Shown here in pieces: positions 52,742 to 61,549 of a DNA stretch of 64,000 bases; position 1 is the stretch's first letter; every line of letters starts with the position of its first letter. Source of the stretch: Microbacterium sp. (GTDB lineage Bacteria > Actinomycetota > Actinomycetes > Actinomycetales > Microbacteriaceae); the NCBI GenBank assembly GCA_003248655.1, contig QFPM01000001.1, positions 186,001 through 250,000 on the forward strand, read 5' to 3'. Under the pieces are notes generated by a model. The model was not told the DNA's origin, made no database searches, and saw only the letters and a program-made list of their open reading frames with translations. A program made the translations under genes and the position numbers.

Positions 52742-53755
52742 CTACAGCCAGTCGTTCTTCTTGAAGACGGCGTAGAGTCCGGCGCTGACGCCCACCATGA
52801 GCGCGAGGGCGAACGGGTAGCCCCACGGCCACTCCAGTTCGGGCATGAACCGGAAGTTCATGCCGTAGATGCCGGCGACGAGAGTCGGTGCGAAACCGAT
52901 CGCCGCCCACGACGAGATCTTCTTCACCTGATCGTTCTGCCGGATGCTCTGCTCGGTCATCCGCTGGATCTGCTCGTTGCGGCGCTGGTCAATGAGCGTC
53001 GAATGGATGGTCAGCGCGTTGTCGAGCGTCGAGCGGAAGGCGGCGACGCGGGCATCCACGTAGCGGGCACGATCGGCGACCTCGTGGAACGCGGGTGCGT
53101 CGTCGGTATGCGCGCGCCGCTCGACGATGCGCTGCAGTCGCGTGAGCATGTCGGGCAGCGGCGCCGTCGCATGGCCGAGGTCGATCACCTCGCGCTGCAG
53201 GGCGAAGATGCGCCGCGAGATGCCTTCGTCGTCGCCGAAGAGCTCTTCCTCGATCTCGTCGATGTCGTGCTCGACGCCGTCGAGAACGTCGCGGTAGCCG
53301 CGAGTAACGAACTCGAAGGTCGCCCAGAGGACCCCCATCGATCCCTTGTCGAGGATCTGCGGGTGCGCGTCGAGGAGCCCGCGCAGTCGCTCGAGATCCA
53401 CCGCGCCATCGGGTGAGATCGCGATGAAGAAGTCGTCTCCGACGAAGAGGTCGACCTCGTGGCATTCGACCGTCTCCGCCGCATCGTCGTACTGCGCGAA
53501 CTGTGCGACGACGAAAAGGTGCTCCCCGTACCGGTCGAGCTTCGAGCGCTGGTGGGTTCGCAACGCCGACGCAACGCCGATGCCCTCGAGGACGAAGACG
53601 CCCTCGAGGGCATGCACCTGGGCATCCGTCGGCGACGAGAGCGACAGCCACAGCATCCCGCCCGCGGCGCGCGCTGCGACGAGCGCGGTCGCGGGGTCGG
53701 GATCTGTGGGCTGGGGGTCGCGTCCGACGTAGACGACGCAGTGGGGCTCGGCCAT
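52742..53755 (-). CDS. corA: CorA-family magnesium/metal ion transporter
   Basis: A 337-residue channel subunit: an alpha/beta cytoplasmic domain (1-235), the long stalk helix (DARVAAFRSTLDNALTIHST), then two membrane helices near the C-terminus with the selectivity motif YGMNF near 296. The tail KKNDWL is basic, as usual. The family imports magnesium or other divalent ions. ATG 53755 has TAGGGT 6 bases upstream. Confidence 0.93.
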   Translation of the reverse strand: MAEPHCVVYVGRDPQPTDPDPATALVAARAAGGMLWLSLSSPTDAQVHALEGVFVLEGIGVASALRTHQRSKLDRYGEHLFVVAQFAQYDDAAETVECHEVDLFVGDDFFIAISPDGAVDLERLRGLLDAHPQILDKGSMGVLWATFEFVTRGYRDVLDGVEHDIDEIEEELFGDDEGISRRIFALQREVIDLGHATAPLPDMLTRLQRIVERRAHTDDAPAFHEVADRARYVDARVAAFRSTLDNALTIHSTLIDQRRNEQIQRMTEQSIRQNDQVKKISSWAAIGFAPTLVAGIYGMNFRFMPELEWPWGYPFALALMVGVSAGLYAVFKKNDWL

Positions 53756-53761
53756 GCAGTC

Positions 53762-53767
53762 ACCCTA
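53762..53767 (-). promoter_or_regulatory. -10 box (TAGGGT) of corA
   Basis: TAGGGT on the minus strand, 6 bases before ATG 53755; leaderless placement, between the ABC transporter end and corA. Confidence 0.5.
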
Positions 53768-53771
53768 CGTG

Positions 53772-54497
53772 TCAGCGGGTGATGTCACGCACCGTTCCTT
53801 TCTCGAGTCGAAGGCGCCGGCGCGCACGCTTCGCGACGGCCGAGTCGTGCGTCACGACGACGAGGGTGAGCCCCTCGGCATTCAGCTGCTCGAGCACCGC
53901 GAGGATGTCGTCGCGCATCTGCTCGTCGAGGTTGCCCGTGGGCTCGTCGGCGAGGAGCACGCGCGGCTGCTTCGCGATCGCCCGCGCGATCGCGACGCGC
54001 TGCTGCTGACCGCCGGAGAGCTCGCCCGGCCGGTGATCCGCGCGCTCCGACAGATCGACCCGCGCCAGCGCATCTGCGACGCGCGCGTCGCGCTCGGCGC
54101 GACCCAGCCCCAGCGGCTCGAGTCCCATTGCGACGTTCTCGGCCGCCGTCAGCGTCGGGATCAGGTTGAACGCCTGGAAGACGAACCCCACCTCGCGCGC
54201 CCGCAAGTGCTCGAGGTCCTTCGGGGAGGCCTTCGCCAGGTCCTTGTCGCCGATCATCACGTGCCCGGTCGTGGGCACGTCGAGGGCGCCGAGCAGCTGC
54301 AGCAACGTCGACTTGCCGCCTCCGGTCGGACCCTGGATCGTGACGAAGTCGCCCGCCGCGATCTCGACGTCGACGCCCTTCAGCGCCTGCACCACGCGGC
54401 CCTTCTGCTGGTAGGTCTTCGTCACCCCCGACAGTCGGTAGGCGGGCAGCGCCGGCGCGACCGGGGCTGCCGTGGAGGTCTCATCGATGATGGTCAT
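53772..54497 (-). CDS. ABC transporter ATP-binding protein (MacB/LolD type)
   Basis: A 241-residue ATPase. Walker A IQGPTGGGKSTLL, Q-loop FVFQAFNLIPTLTA, signature LSGGQQQRVAIARA, Walker B VLLADEPTGNLDEQ and the switch VVVTHDSAVA are all intact. It belongs to the group that works with FtsX/MacB permeases in envelope stress export or lipoprotein handling. ATG 54497 has AAGGAG at 6 bases. Its permease gene just upstream carries a frameshift. Confidence 0.93.
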   Translation of the reverse strand: MTIIDETSTAAPVAPALPAYRLSGVTKTYQQKGRVVQALKGVDVEIAAGDFVTIQGPTGGGKSTLLQLLGALDVPTTGHVMIGDKDLAKASPKDLEHLRAREVGFVFQAFNLIPTLTAAENVAMGLEPLGLGRAERDARVADALARVDLSERADHRPGELSGGQQQRVAIARAIAKQPRVLLADEPTGNLDEQMRDDILAVLEQLNAEGLTLVVVTHDSAVAKRARRRLRLEKGTVRDITR

Positions 54498-54550
54498 GTC
54501 GTGCTCCTTCGAGGATGTCTCGGATACGGGTGGGGTGTCGGATGCCGCGG

Positions 54551-56049
54551 TCATGCGACCGCTCGCAGGGCCTCGGCGGGGCTGAGCTTCGCGGCGCGCC
54601 AGCCGCCGAACGCGCCGGCGACGAGGCCGCCCGCGACCGCGAGGAGGAGGGCGAGTGCGATGATCCACGCCGACAGCGGCGCGTGGAGGACGATGTCGGA
54701 TGCCGTCTGCGCGATCTGCCCGAAGCCGCCGCCGGGGCCGCCGCCCTGGCCGCCGCCCATTCCCCCCGGCCCCTGCTGGCCCGTGCTGGCCGGCGCCGAC
54801 GAGATCGTCGGGGCGATCAGGTTGATCACGACGACGCCCACGATGCCGAGGACGACGCCCGCCGCGCCGCCGATGAGCGCCTGCACGACCGACTCGCCCG
54901 CCACCTGCCCGACGACCCGCGAGTTCGACCAGCCGACGGCCTTCAGGGTTCCGAGCTCGCGGGTGCGCCGCGAGATGCCCGAGATCGTGAAGAGCACGGC
55001 GAGTGCCACCGCGACGGCAAGCACGATGATCGACAGCCACGTGCCGAGGTTCGTGATCAGCGACGACGCGCTCGAGAGCGAGCCCGAGACGGTCGAGGCG
55101 AGATCGGACTGCGAGCTGACCGTGGCATCCGGCAGAGCGCTCTCCAGCGCCGACTGCACCGAGCCGATCGCGTCGCTCGAGGTCGCCTGCACGTACACCG
55201 TCGAGACGACGTCGCCCGCGCCGGAGAGCTCTTGCGCCACATCGAGCGGAATGTAGACGTTGGCAGCGGTGTCGGCATCCGCCGACGTCGACGCGACGAT
55301 GCCGACGACCTCGAAGTCCGTTCCGCCGACCGAGAGGGTGTCGCCGACGGCCACGCCGGCACTCGTTGCGTACGTCGCGTCGAGGACGGCGACGTTCTCA
55401 CCCTCGTCGGCTGCCGCGAGCGCGCGACCGTCGCTCAGCGTGACCGCCGACAGCGGACGTAGACCGAGGACGCAGCCGGGTCGATGCCGAGCACCGTGAA
55501 CGAGTCGACACCGAACGATCCGCCGCCGAAGCCGCCACCACCACCACCATCGGGCGGCGCCTGCCCGTCGCCGGGAGCCTGGGCGCTGCCCTCGGCCGTG
55601 CCGGAGTCGCTCGGCGCCTGCGGCAGCTCACCCGAGAACGTCATGTTCGTGAGGCTGAGGGCGCCGGATGCCGCGGCGACGCCGTCGATCGAGGCGACCT
55701 CGTCGACGGTGGCCACATCGAGCGTGCCGCGGCGGAAGTCGGTGACCAGTCGCGACTGGTCGAGCGTCGTGGTGCCGTCCTCACTCGTCGTGCCGCCGTC
55801 CTCGCCGAAGTCGAACCGGCCACCTCCGCCGCCTCCGTCCGCGCCGGGCTCGGCTTGCGCGCCGGTCACCGTCAGGTCCGTGCCGACGCCGTAGACGGAT
55901 TCGAGGGCCTGCGCCTGGGTATCCCGCACTCCTGCCGAGAGGGAGTTGACGATGATGACGAGGGCGATCGCGATGGCGAGTCCGATCGCGACGATCGCGG
56001 TCTGCTTCTTGCGCCCCGAGAGTTCGCGGCGCAGGTATGTCCAATACAT
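54551..56049 (-). pseudogene. FtsX/MacB-type ABC permease gene, frameshifted
   Basis: The gene starts at ATG 56049 (MYWTYLRRELSGRKKQ) with a membrane helix, then an extracytoplasmic region with Gly-rich inserts. The frame breaks near 55455-55465, just after DPAASSVYV: the first frame ends in RCRRSR and a stop at 55435. The reading continues in another frame as PLSAVTLSDGRALAAADEG and into VGDTLSVGGTDFEVVG, then the three C-terminal helices with SRRTRELGTLKAVGWS. A 1-base or 4-base loss explains it. Joined, the protein would be about 500 residues, normal for the family. It may be a sequencing error. Confidence 0.85.
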
Positions 56050-56239
56050 GAGTCTCCTTCCGGGGGCGCGTTCGGCCGCCGACGACTCGACGGTAGATAC
56101 CGCAGCGATGCGCGCGATCTGTCCGAGATATGGGATGCCTATGCACGGCTCGCGCGGCGGGCATCCGTGTCGGCGGATTCATAGCGTTCGCATATCGTCG
56201 CCCATAGCCAGCCCACAGGTGGCACATGACAATAGACGC

Positions 56240-56974
56240 ATGACCGCTCCTGCCGCTGCTCCCGCCCTCCACCGTCCCGACGGCTCGGCCCTTCGCGTGC
56301 TCGTCGTCGACGACGAGCAGATGCTCACCGACCTGCTGTCGATGGCGCTGCGCATGGAGGGGTGGGAGGTTCGCACGGCCGGCTCAGGCTTCGACGCGCT
56401 CACCGTGACGCGCGAGTTCGATCCGGATGCCCTGGTGCTCGACATCATGATGCCCGACCTCGACGGCATGGCCGTGCTGCAGCGGCTGCGGCACTCCGGC
56501 AACGACGTGCCCGTGCTGTTTCTGACCGCGAAGGACTCCGTCTCCGACCGCGTCGCGGGGCTCACCGCGGGGGGCGACGACTACGTCACGAAGCCGTTCA
56601 GCCTCGAAGAGGTCGTCGCGCGCTTGCGCGGCCTGATGCGGCGCGCCGGCACCGCGACCGCCGGAGAGTCTGACCCGATCCTGCGGGTGGGCGAGCTGTC
56701 GCTCAATGAGGATTCGCACGAGGTCGAGCGCGCCGGCACCGAGATCGAGCTGACGGCGACGGAGTTCGAACTGCTGCGCTTTCTCATGCGCAACCAGCGC
56801 CGGGTCGTATCGAAGGCGCAGATCCTCGACCGCGTCTGGAACTACGACTTCGGCGGGCGATCGTCGGTCGTCGAGCTCTACATCTCCTACCTGCGAAAGA
56901 AGATCGATGCCGGCCGCGAGCCGCTGATCCACACGGTGCGCGGCGTCGGGTACATGATCAAAGCACCACAGTGA
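56240..56974 (+). CDS. OmpR-family response regulator
   Basis: A 244-residue regulator. Receiver: VVDDEQ acidic pair, Asp68 in ALVLDIMMPDLDG, Lys in YVTKPFSLEE. Winged-helix C-terminus with ELTATEFELLRFL and VELYISYLRKKI, then VRGVGYMIK. It resembles TcrA/PrrA-like actinobacterial regulators. ATG 56240 has GACAAT 6 bases upstream. The kinase gene overlaps its stop. The divergent ABC export genes 190 bases away are plausible targets. Confidence 0.94.
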   Translation: MTAPAAAPALHRPDGSALRVLVVDDEQMLTDLLSMALRMEGWEVRTAGSGFDALTVTREFDPDALVLDIMMPDLDGMAVLQRLRHSGNDVPVLFLTAKDSVSDRVAGLTAGGDDYVTKPFSLEEVVARLRGLMRRAGTATAGESDPILRVGELSLNEDSHEVERAGTEIELTATEFELLRFLMRNQRRVVSKAQILDRVWNYDFGGRSSVVELYISYLRKKIDAGREPLIHTVRGVGYMIKAPQ

Positions 56975-58464
56975 GCACTCCCCCGCACCGCACGGACCGC
57001 GGCATCCATCGTCGGTGGAGTCTGCAGACCCGGCTCATCGTGACAGTCGTCTCGTTCGTGGCGCTGATCCTGCTCGCGGTAGGTCTCGCGACGGCGACGA
57101 CGCTGCGCGCCATCGTCGAAGCGAGCCTTGATTCTGAGATCAAGGCCGCGGCGACGCAGATCCGCATCATGCCCGGTCAGACCGCGGCCGAAACCCTCGC
57201 GGTCGGTCCGCAGCAAGCGGGGACCCTCCTCATCGTGCAGACGTTCAACAACCTGAGCGGCGCGTACGTCGGGAGTGACTACTCGGTTGTGCCGCTGTCC
57301 TCGAGCGAGGTTTCCACGATCATCGACCAGATCTCGCGCGATTCGTTTAGCTCCGTCCGGATAGACGGACTCGGCGACTACCGCGTCCTGCGCGAGTCAT
57401 ACCCGAGCGGAACGTTCGCGGTGCTCGGCTTGTCGTCGTCGGAGCAGGTGTCGACGATCGCGAAGATCCTCACGACGGTCGCGCTGCTGACGGTCGGCGG
57501 GTTGCTGCTACTTTCCGCCGTCATAGCCCTCGTCATCCGGCGGGCCCTGCGCCCTCTCGGCGTCGTCGCCGAGACCGCCGCGCGCGTCGCCGCCCAGCCG
57601 CTCGATTCGGGCGACGTCACGATCACCGAACGGGTGCCGGCATCCGAAGCGGACCCTTCGGACGAGATTGGCGCGGTGGGCGCCGCTCTCAACACCCTGC
57701 TCGACCACGTCGACAGCTCCCTCACCGCCCGGCAACGCAACGAAGAGCGTATGCGCGCGTTCGTCGCCGACGCATCGCACGAACTGCGGACGCCCCTCGC
57801 CGCGATCCGCGGGTACTCCGAGCTGTCGTTGCGCTCGCTCGCCCAGGCGTCGGGCTCGCGCGCGAGCAAGGAGCAACTGGTCACCAGTTCGGCGCAATCG
57901 CAGCAAGGTCTCGAGCGCATCCAGTCGGCATCCCTGCGCATGACGACCCTCGTCGAGGACCTGCTGCTGCTCGCGCGCCTGGACGAAGGCAAGGAGCTCG
58001 TGTACGGCGCGGTCGACCTCACCCGCGTCATCGTGGATGCCGTCGCCGACGCCCAAGTCGCCGGGCCGGAGCACGAGTGGGTGCTCGATGTGCCCGAGGA
58101 GCCGGTCATCGTCGCGGGCGATGCCACGCGGCTGCACCAGGTGGTCGCGAATCTGCTGACGAACGCGCGCGTGCACACGCCCGAGGGCGTGCGCGTGACG
58201 GCATCCGTCGCGGTCACCGACGGCGTAGCGGTGGTGCGGATCGCCGACAACGGGCCCGGTATCAACCCGGAGATCGCCGACGAGCTGTTCGAGCGCTTCG
58301 CGCGGGCGGATACCTCGCGCGCCCGCCAGACCGGCGGCACGGGCCTCGGCCTATCGATCGCGAAGGCCATCGTTACCGCCCACCACGGCACGATCTCGGT
58401 CGATAGCGCCCCCGGCAGCACCGTGTTCGAGGTGCGCCTGCCCGCCCGCCCCGCGGCGCCGTAG
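56971..58464 (+). CDS. two-component sensor histidine kinase with HAMP domain
   Basis: A 497-residue kinase starting at GTG 56971 (GTGA overlap). Two membrane segments (about 21-43 and 165-187) enclose a 120-residue outside sensor domain. A HAMP linker follows (LRPLGVVAETAARVAAQ), then the DHp helix ADASHELRTPLAAIRGYSE with His270, the N box LLTNARVHTPEG, DNGPGINPE and GGTGLGLSIAKAI. The sensor domain does not match a family I know. Confidence 0.94.
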   Translation: MSTPPHRTDRGIHRRWSLQTRLIVTVVSFVALILLAVGLATATTLRAIVEASLDSEIKAAATQIRIMPGQTAAETLAVGPQQAGTLLIVQTFNNLSGAYVGSDYSVVPLSSSEVSTIIDQISRDSFSSVRIDGLGDYRVLRESYPSGTFAVLGLSSSEQVSTIAKILTTVALLTVGGLLLLSAVIALVIRRALRPLGVVAETAARVAAQPLDSGDVTITERVPASEADPSDEIGAVGAALNTLLDHVDSSLTARQRNEERMRAFVADASHELRTPLAAIRGYSELSLRSLAQASGSRASKEQLVTSSAQSQQGLERIQSASLRMTTLVEDLLLLARLDEGKELVYGAVDLTRVIVDAVADAQVAGPEHEWVLDVPEEPVIVAGDATRLHQVVANLLTNARVHTPEGVRVTASVAVTDGVAVVRIADNGPGINPEIADELFERFARADTSRARQTGGTGLGLSIAKAIVTAHHGTISVDSAPGSTVFEVRLPARPAAP

Positions 58465-58498
58465 GGTCGGGGAACTCAGGGTTGAGCCCCCGCCGTCG

Positions 58499-58752
58499 CC
58501 AACTCGGGGTCGCCTTGTGCCCGGCATCCCACCTCGAACCCACCTTTAGCGACCCCGAGTTGGCATGGCAGCCACACCCCATCGACTGCGGCCCAACTCG
58601 GGGTCGCTTCTCGCCCGGCTGCGCACAACGAACCCACCCTTCGCGACCCCAAGTTGGCAGGGCAGCCACACCCCATCAGCTGCAGCCCAACTCTGGGTCG
58701 CTTCTCGCCCGGCTGCGCACGATGAACCCGCACATTGCGACCCCGAGTTGGG
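58499..58752. repeat. CCAACTCGGGGTCGC palindromes, three units
   Basis: Inverted pairs at 58499-58563, 58592-58657 and 58686-58752, each opening with CCAACTCGGGGTCGC and closing with GCGACCCCGAGTTGG, about 65 bases long. Units two and three share the inner TCTCGCCCGGCTGCGCAC. They fill most of the 395-base gap 58465-58859; no gene was seen there. Confidence 0.92.
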
Positions 58753-58859
58753 CGCGTCCGCTCGCCGCCGCCTCCTCCCCAGGCGCGAGTTTCGGCGATC
58801 CATCCCCAGAAGGCGCCATCAGCGTCCCACGACGGCTCGCGGCGAGCAACGATCATGGG

Positions 58860-59834
58860 ATGCCGAACACTCCCGCTCCGCTCGCGCCGACGCTGGGTGC
58901 GGCGTTCCGCGTCGGAGACGCGCTCGAGGCAGGTCACTCGCGCGGGCGTATGCTCGCCTCGGACCTTGAGCGACCCTTCCGCGGAGCACGCCGTCGTCGC
59001 GAACGGACACCACCTCCAGACGACGAACCCCTCTCGCGCGATCGCGCGGAGCGCGAGCGGGTGCTACGAGAGGCGCGGGCGTACCTCACGGTGGCACCGC
59101 GAGGCGCGTTCCTCGCAGGCCGCTCAGCCGCAGTAGCCCTCGCGCTGCCGTGCGATGCAGGCCCGGATCTCTGTGTCGGCGTGCTCGCGCCTGCGCGCGG
59201 GCCGCGGGCCCACGGCATCCACGGCATGAAGCTGTCCCCATGGCTCACGAGCATCGGCTCCGTCGGCGGCGTGCCGGTGACCAGCCCCGCGACGACGTGG
59301 GCGATGCTCAGTGGCGAGGTCGAGCATGATGAGCTTGTCGCGATGGGGGATGCCATCGTGCGCGTTCCGCGCGACGACCGGGGTCGCCCGCAGGCGGCGC
59401 TGCGATTGGGAACCGTCGAACAGCTGCTGACGGCGGCGCTCGCGCCGCATCGCAGGGGTCGGGCGCGCCTCCTCGACGCGCTCGCGGACATCCGCGTCGG
59501 GAGCATGTCAGTGCTCGAGACCGACTATCGGCTGCTTGCCGGGCGGGCGGGGCTTCCCGAACCCGTGTTGGACGTGGAGATCCGCTCGGCTTCCGGCGCG
59601 TTGATAGGTATTGCGGATGCCGTGTACCCCGCCTACTCGACGCTCGTGGAGATCGAAGGGGATCACCATCGCACAAGCAGGCAGCAGTGGCAGCGGGACA
59701 TCGCCAAACACGCGGCCTACGTCGCGGCGGGCTGGGAAGTTGTGAGGGTGACGTCGGGTGATATCCGGGGGTACCGGCCGCGCGCAGCGGAGATCGTCGC
59801 CGCGGTCCTGCGGCGCCACGGCTGGGCAGGCTGA
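58860..59834 (+). CDS. AbiEi/DUF559-like protein with predicted PD-(D/E)XK domain
   Basis: A 324-residue protein from ATG 58860; the frame is open further upstream but runs through the repeat array. The middle (about 75-200) resembles the AbiEi-type antitoxin/transcriptional regulator region (RSAAVALALPCDAGPDLCVG, GVPVTSPATTWAML). The C-terminus has VLDVEIRSASGALIGIADAV, YSTLVEIEGDHHRTSRQQWQ and GWEVVRVTSGDI, a DUF559/Vsr-like nuclease pattern with acidic residues and Gln. Related proteins are frequent and variable in Microbacteriaceae. No partner toxin is adjacent. Function unproven. Confidence 0.72.
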   Translation: MPNTPAPLAPTLGAAFRVGDALEAGHSRGRMLASDLERPFRGARRRRERTPPPDDEPLSRDRAERERVLREARAYLTVAPRGAFLAGRSAAVALALPCDAGPDLCVGVLAPARGPRAHGIHGMKLSPWLTSIGSVGGVPVTSPATTWAMLSGEVEHDELVAMGDAIVRVPRDDRGRPQAALRLGTVEQLLTAALAPHRRGRARLLDALADIRVGSMSVLETDYRLLAGRAGLPEPVLDVEIRSASGALIGIADAVYPAYSTLVEIEGDHHRTSRQQWQRDIAKHAAYVAAGWEVVRVTSGDIRGYRPRAAEIVAAVLRRHGWAG

Positions 59835-59894
59835 CTCGCCACCTCGCCAGGCTCCGGCCAACAGACTCCGGGTTCGGGTCGACGCGCCACTGTG

Positions 59895-59963
59895 GCCCAA
59901 CTCGGGGGCGCCAGGTGCCCACTCAGCCGCACGCAACCCGCACCAGGCGACCCCGAGTTGGGC
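59895..59963. repeat. CCCAACTCGGGGGCGCC palindrome, fourth unit
   Basis: GCCCAACTCGGGGGCGCC at 59895-59912 is mirrored by GGCGACCCCGAGTTGGGC at 59946-59963. Same family as the three units at 58499-58752, on the other side of the AbiEi/DUF559-like gene. Confidence 0.9.
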
Positions 59964-59998
59964 GTGGCGCCCGCGAAGGTAAGGGGGGCAGGGCGGGG

Positions 59999-61549
59999 TC
60001 AGTAGCCCGAGAAGGCGTCGGTCGTGATCGAGCGCGCCTGCTCCAGGGCGGGCGCGAGGTCAGCGATGAGCCCGGGCGGCCCCGAGATGTACGCGTGGCG
60101 CGCGGCGATGTCCGGCACGACCTGCACGAGGCCCTCCGCGTCGAGACGCACACCCCGCGCCCAGCGCCAGTGCGACGGCAGACCCTGCGGTTCGTTGCGC
60201 GTGAAGACGATGACGGGGATACCGGCGGCCTCCAGATCCGCGCGGAACGCGAGCTCCTCGGCATCCGACGCGACGTATACGAAAACGACGTCGCGGTCGT
60301 CCGACGACAGCCGCAGGTGCCGCAACTGCGACACGAACGGCGTCACGCCGATGCCCGCCGCAACCATTAACACCGGCGCCGACGCACGCGCGGGCAGCAC
60401 GAAGTCGCCCCACACGCCCGTGACGGCGAGGGTCTGACCGGGTTCGACGAGGGCGAGCGCCTTCTTGTAGCTCGACTGCGATCCTTCGCGCAACGCGATG
60501 CGCACCTCGGGCAGCTCCTCGGGCGCCGAGACGATCGAGAACTCGCGGCGGGTGCCGCGGGCATCCGGATGCGGATGCGGCACCTCGAGCTCGAGGTACT
60601 GCCCCGCGGTGAAGCGGAAGCGCCCCTTCGCCCGGAACACCAGCTCTCGCACCGACGGCGTCAGCACAATCCGGTCCTGGAACACGAGCCGCACCGCGGT
60701 GCGCACCGTGAACGCGAACGCGAGGAGGTTGCCCAGCAGCAGGGCGCGCTCCTGTCCGAGGCTGATCGCGCCGAGGTCGATCGGCCATCCCGCGAGGATG
60801 CCGACGACGATCGCGACCGTGAACTGCTGCCACCGGCGCGGCGGCAGGGTGAGGGGCTCCGACAGCATGAACGCCCCGAGGAAGAGGAACGGCGACGCCA
60901 GCAGCAGCGGCCAGAAGATGTCGTCCGCCGACATCTCGAGCCCCGCCTCCTGCAGCTGCACCGACGTGCGCACGAACGACACGACGAGGGCGACGAGGAC
61001 GAAGACGGCGACCACGCGCACCTTCTCGGTGCGCAGGAGCACGACTAGCCCGAGCAGGATCACGGGCGCCGCGAGATAGGGCGACCCGACCCACCACGAC
61101 GACGAGCCGAGACCCGGCAGCCAGATGCTCAGCACCGTGAGGAACGCCGCCCCGACCGCCGCGGGATTGAACACGTGTCGCCCCTGCCACGCGAGGACGT
61201 ACTTGGATGCCGAGGCCACGACGCCCGCGATCGCGAGGCCGACGAGCCCCAGCAGCTCGAGCGTCGGGCGCAGCACGAACAGCAGGATCAGCACCGTGAT
61301 GAGCGACGACTCCCATCGCCATGCCTTGCCGAGGAGCCGGTGCGCGACGGCATCCGCCCCGGCGCATGCGGCGCCGAGCACGGCGACCGCGGCGATCAGC
61401 TCGCCCGGCTGCGGTGCGAGGACTCCGAACAGCGAGATCACGAAGGCTATCGCGGCGAGGGCGGCGAGCGCCAGCACGACGAGGCGATACATCGACAGCC
61501 GTCCGATGACGGCGAAGACGCGGTTCCACAGAGCGGTGAGCGAAGACAT
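59999..61549 (-). CDS. NqrB/RnfD-like membrane domain fused to a flavin reductase (FNR-like) domain
   Basis: A 516-residue oxidoreductase. The first 290 residues hold about nine membrane segments with the RnfD/NqrB-type motif RHVFNPAAVGAAFL near 133. I see no SGAT flavin-attachment motif in it. The C-terminal half is a ferredoxin-NADP reductase-like unit: FTAGQYLELEVPHP and RREFSIVSAPEE (FAD), LMVAAGIGVTPFVSQLRHL (NAD(P)H), and YISGPPGLI. No iron-sulfur domain is present. ATG 61549 overlaps the apbE stop. With ApbE and an FMN lipoprotein it likely carries electrons from NAD(P)H across the membrane. Confidence 0.87.
   Translation of the reverse strand: MSSLTALWNRVFAVIGRLSMYRLVVLALAALAAIAFVISLFGVLAPQPGELIAAVAVLGAACAGADAVAHRLLGKAWRWESSLITVLILLFVLRPTLELLGLVGLAIAGVVASASKYVLAWQGRHVFNPAAVGAAFLTVLSIWLPGLGSSSWWVGSPYLAAPVILLGLVVLLRTEKVRVVAVFVLVALVVSFVRTSVQLQEAGLEMSADDIFWPLLLASPFLFLGAFMLSEPLTLPPRRWQQFTVAIVVGILAGWPIDLGAISLGQERALLLGNLLAFAFTVRTAVRLVFQDRIVLTPSVRELVFRAKGRFRFTAGQYLELEVPHPHPDARGTRREFSIVSAPEELPEVRIALREGSQSSYKKALALVEPGQTLAVTGVWGDFVLPARASAPVLMVAAGIGVTPFVSQLRHLRLSSDDRDVVFVYVASDAEELAFRADLEAAGIPVIVFTRNEPQGLPSHWRWARGVRLDAEGLVQVVPDIAARHAYISGPPGLIADLAPALEQARSITTDAFSGY

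Noticed and set aside
52742..53755. M-box magnesium riboswitch before corA
   Set aside because: The -10 box lies 6 bases before the start codon, leaving no leader.
55435..55470. Programmed frameshifting in the permease gene
   Set aside because: No slippery heptamer or downstream structure typical of programmed sites was seen at the break; a simple small deletion explains it.
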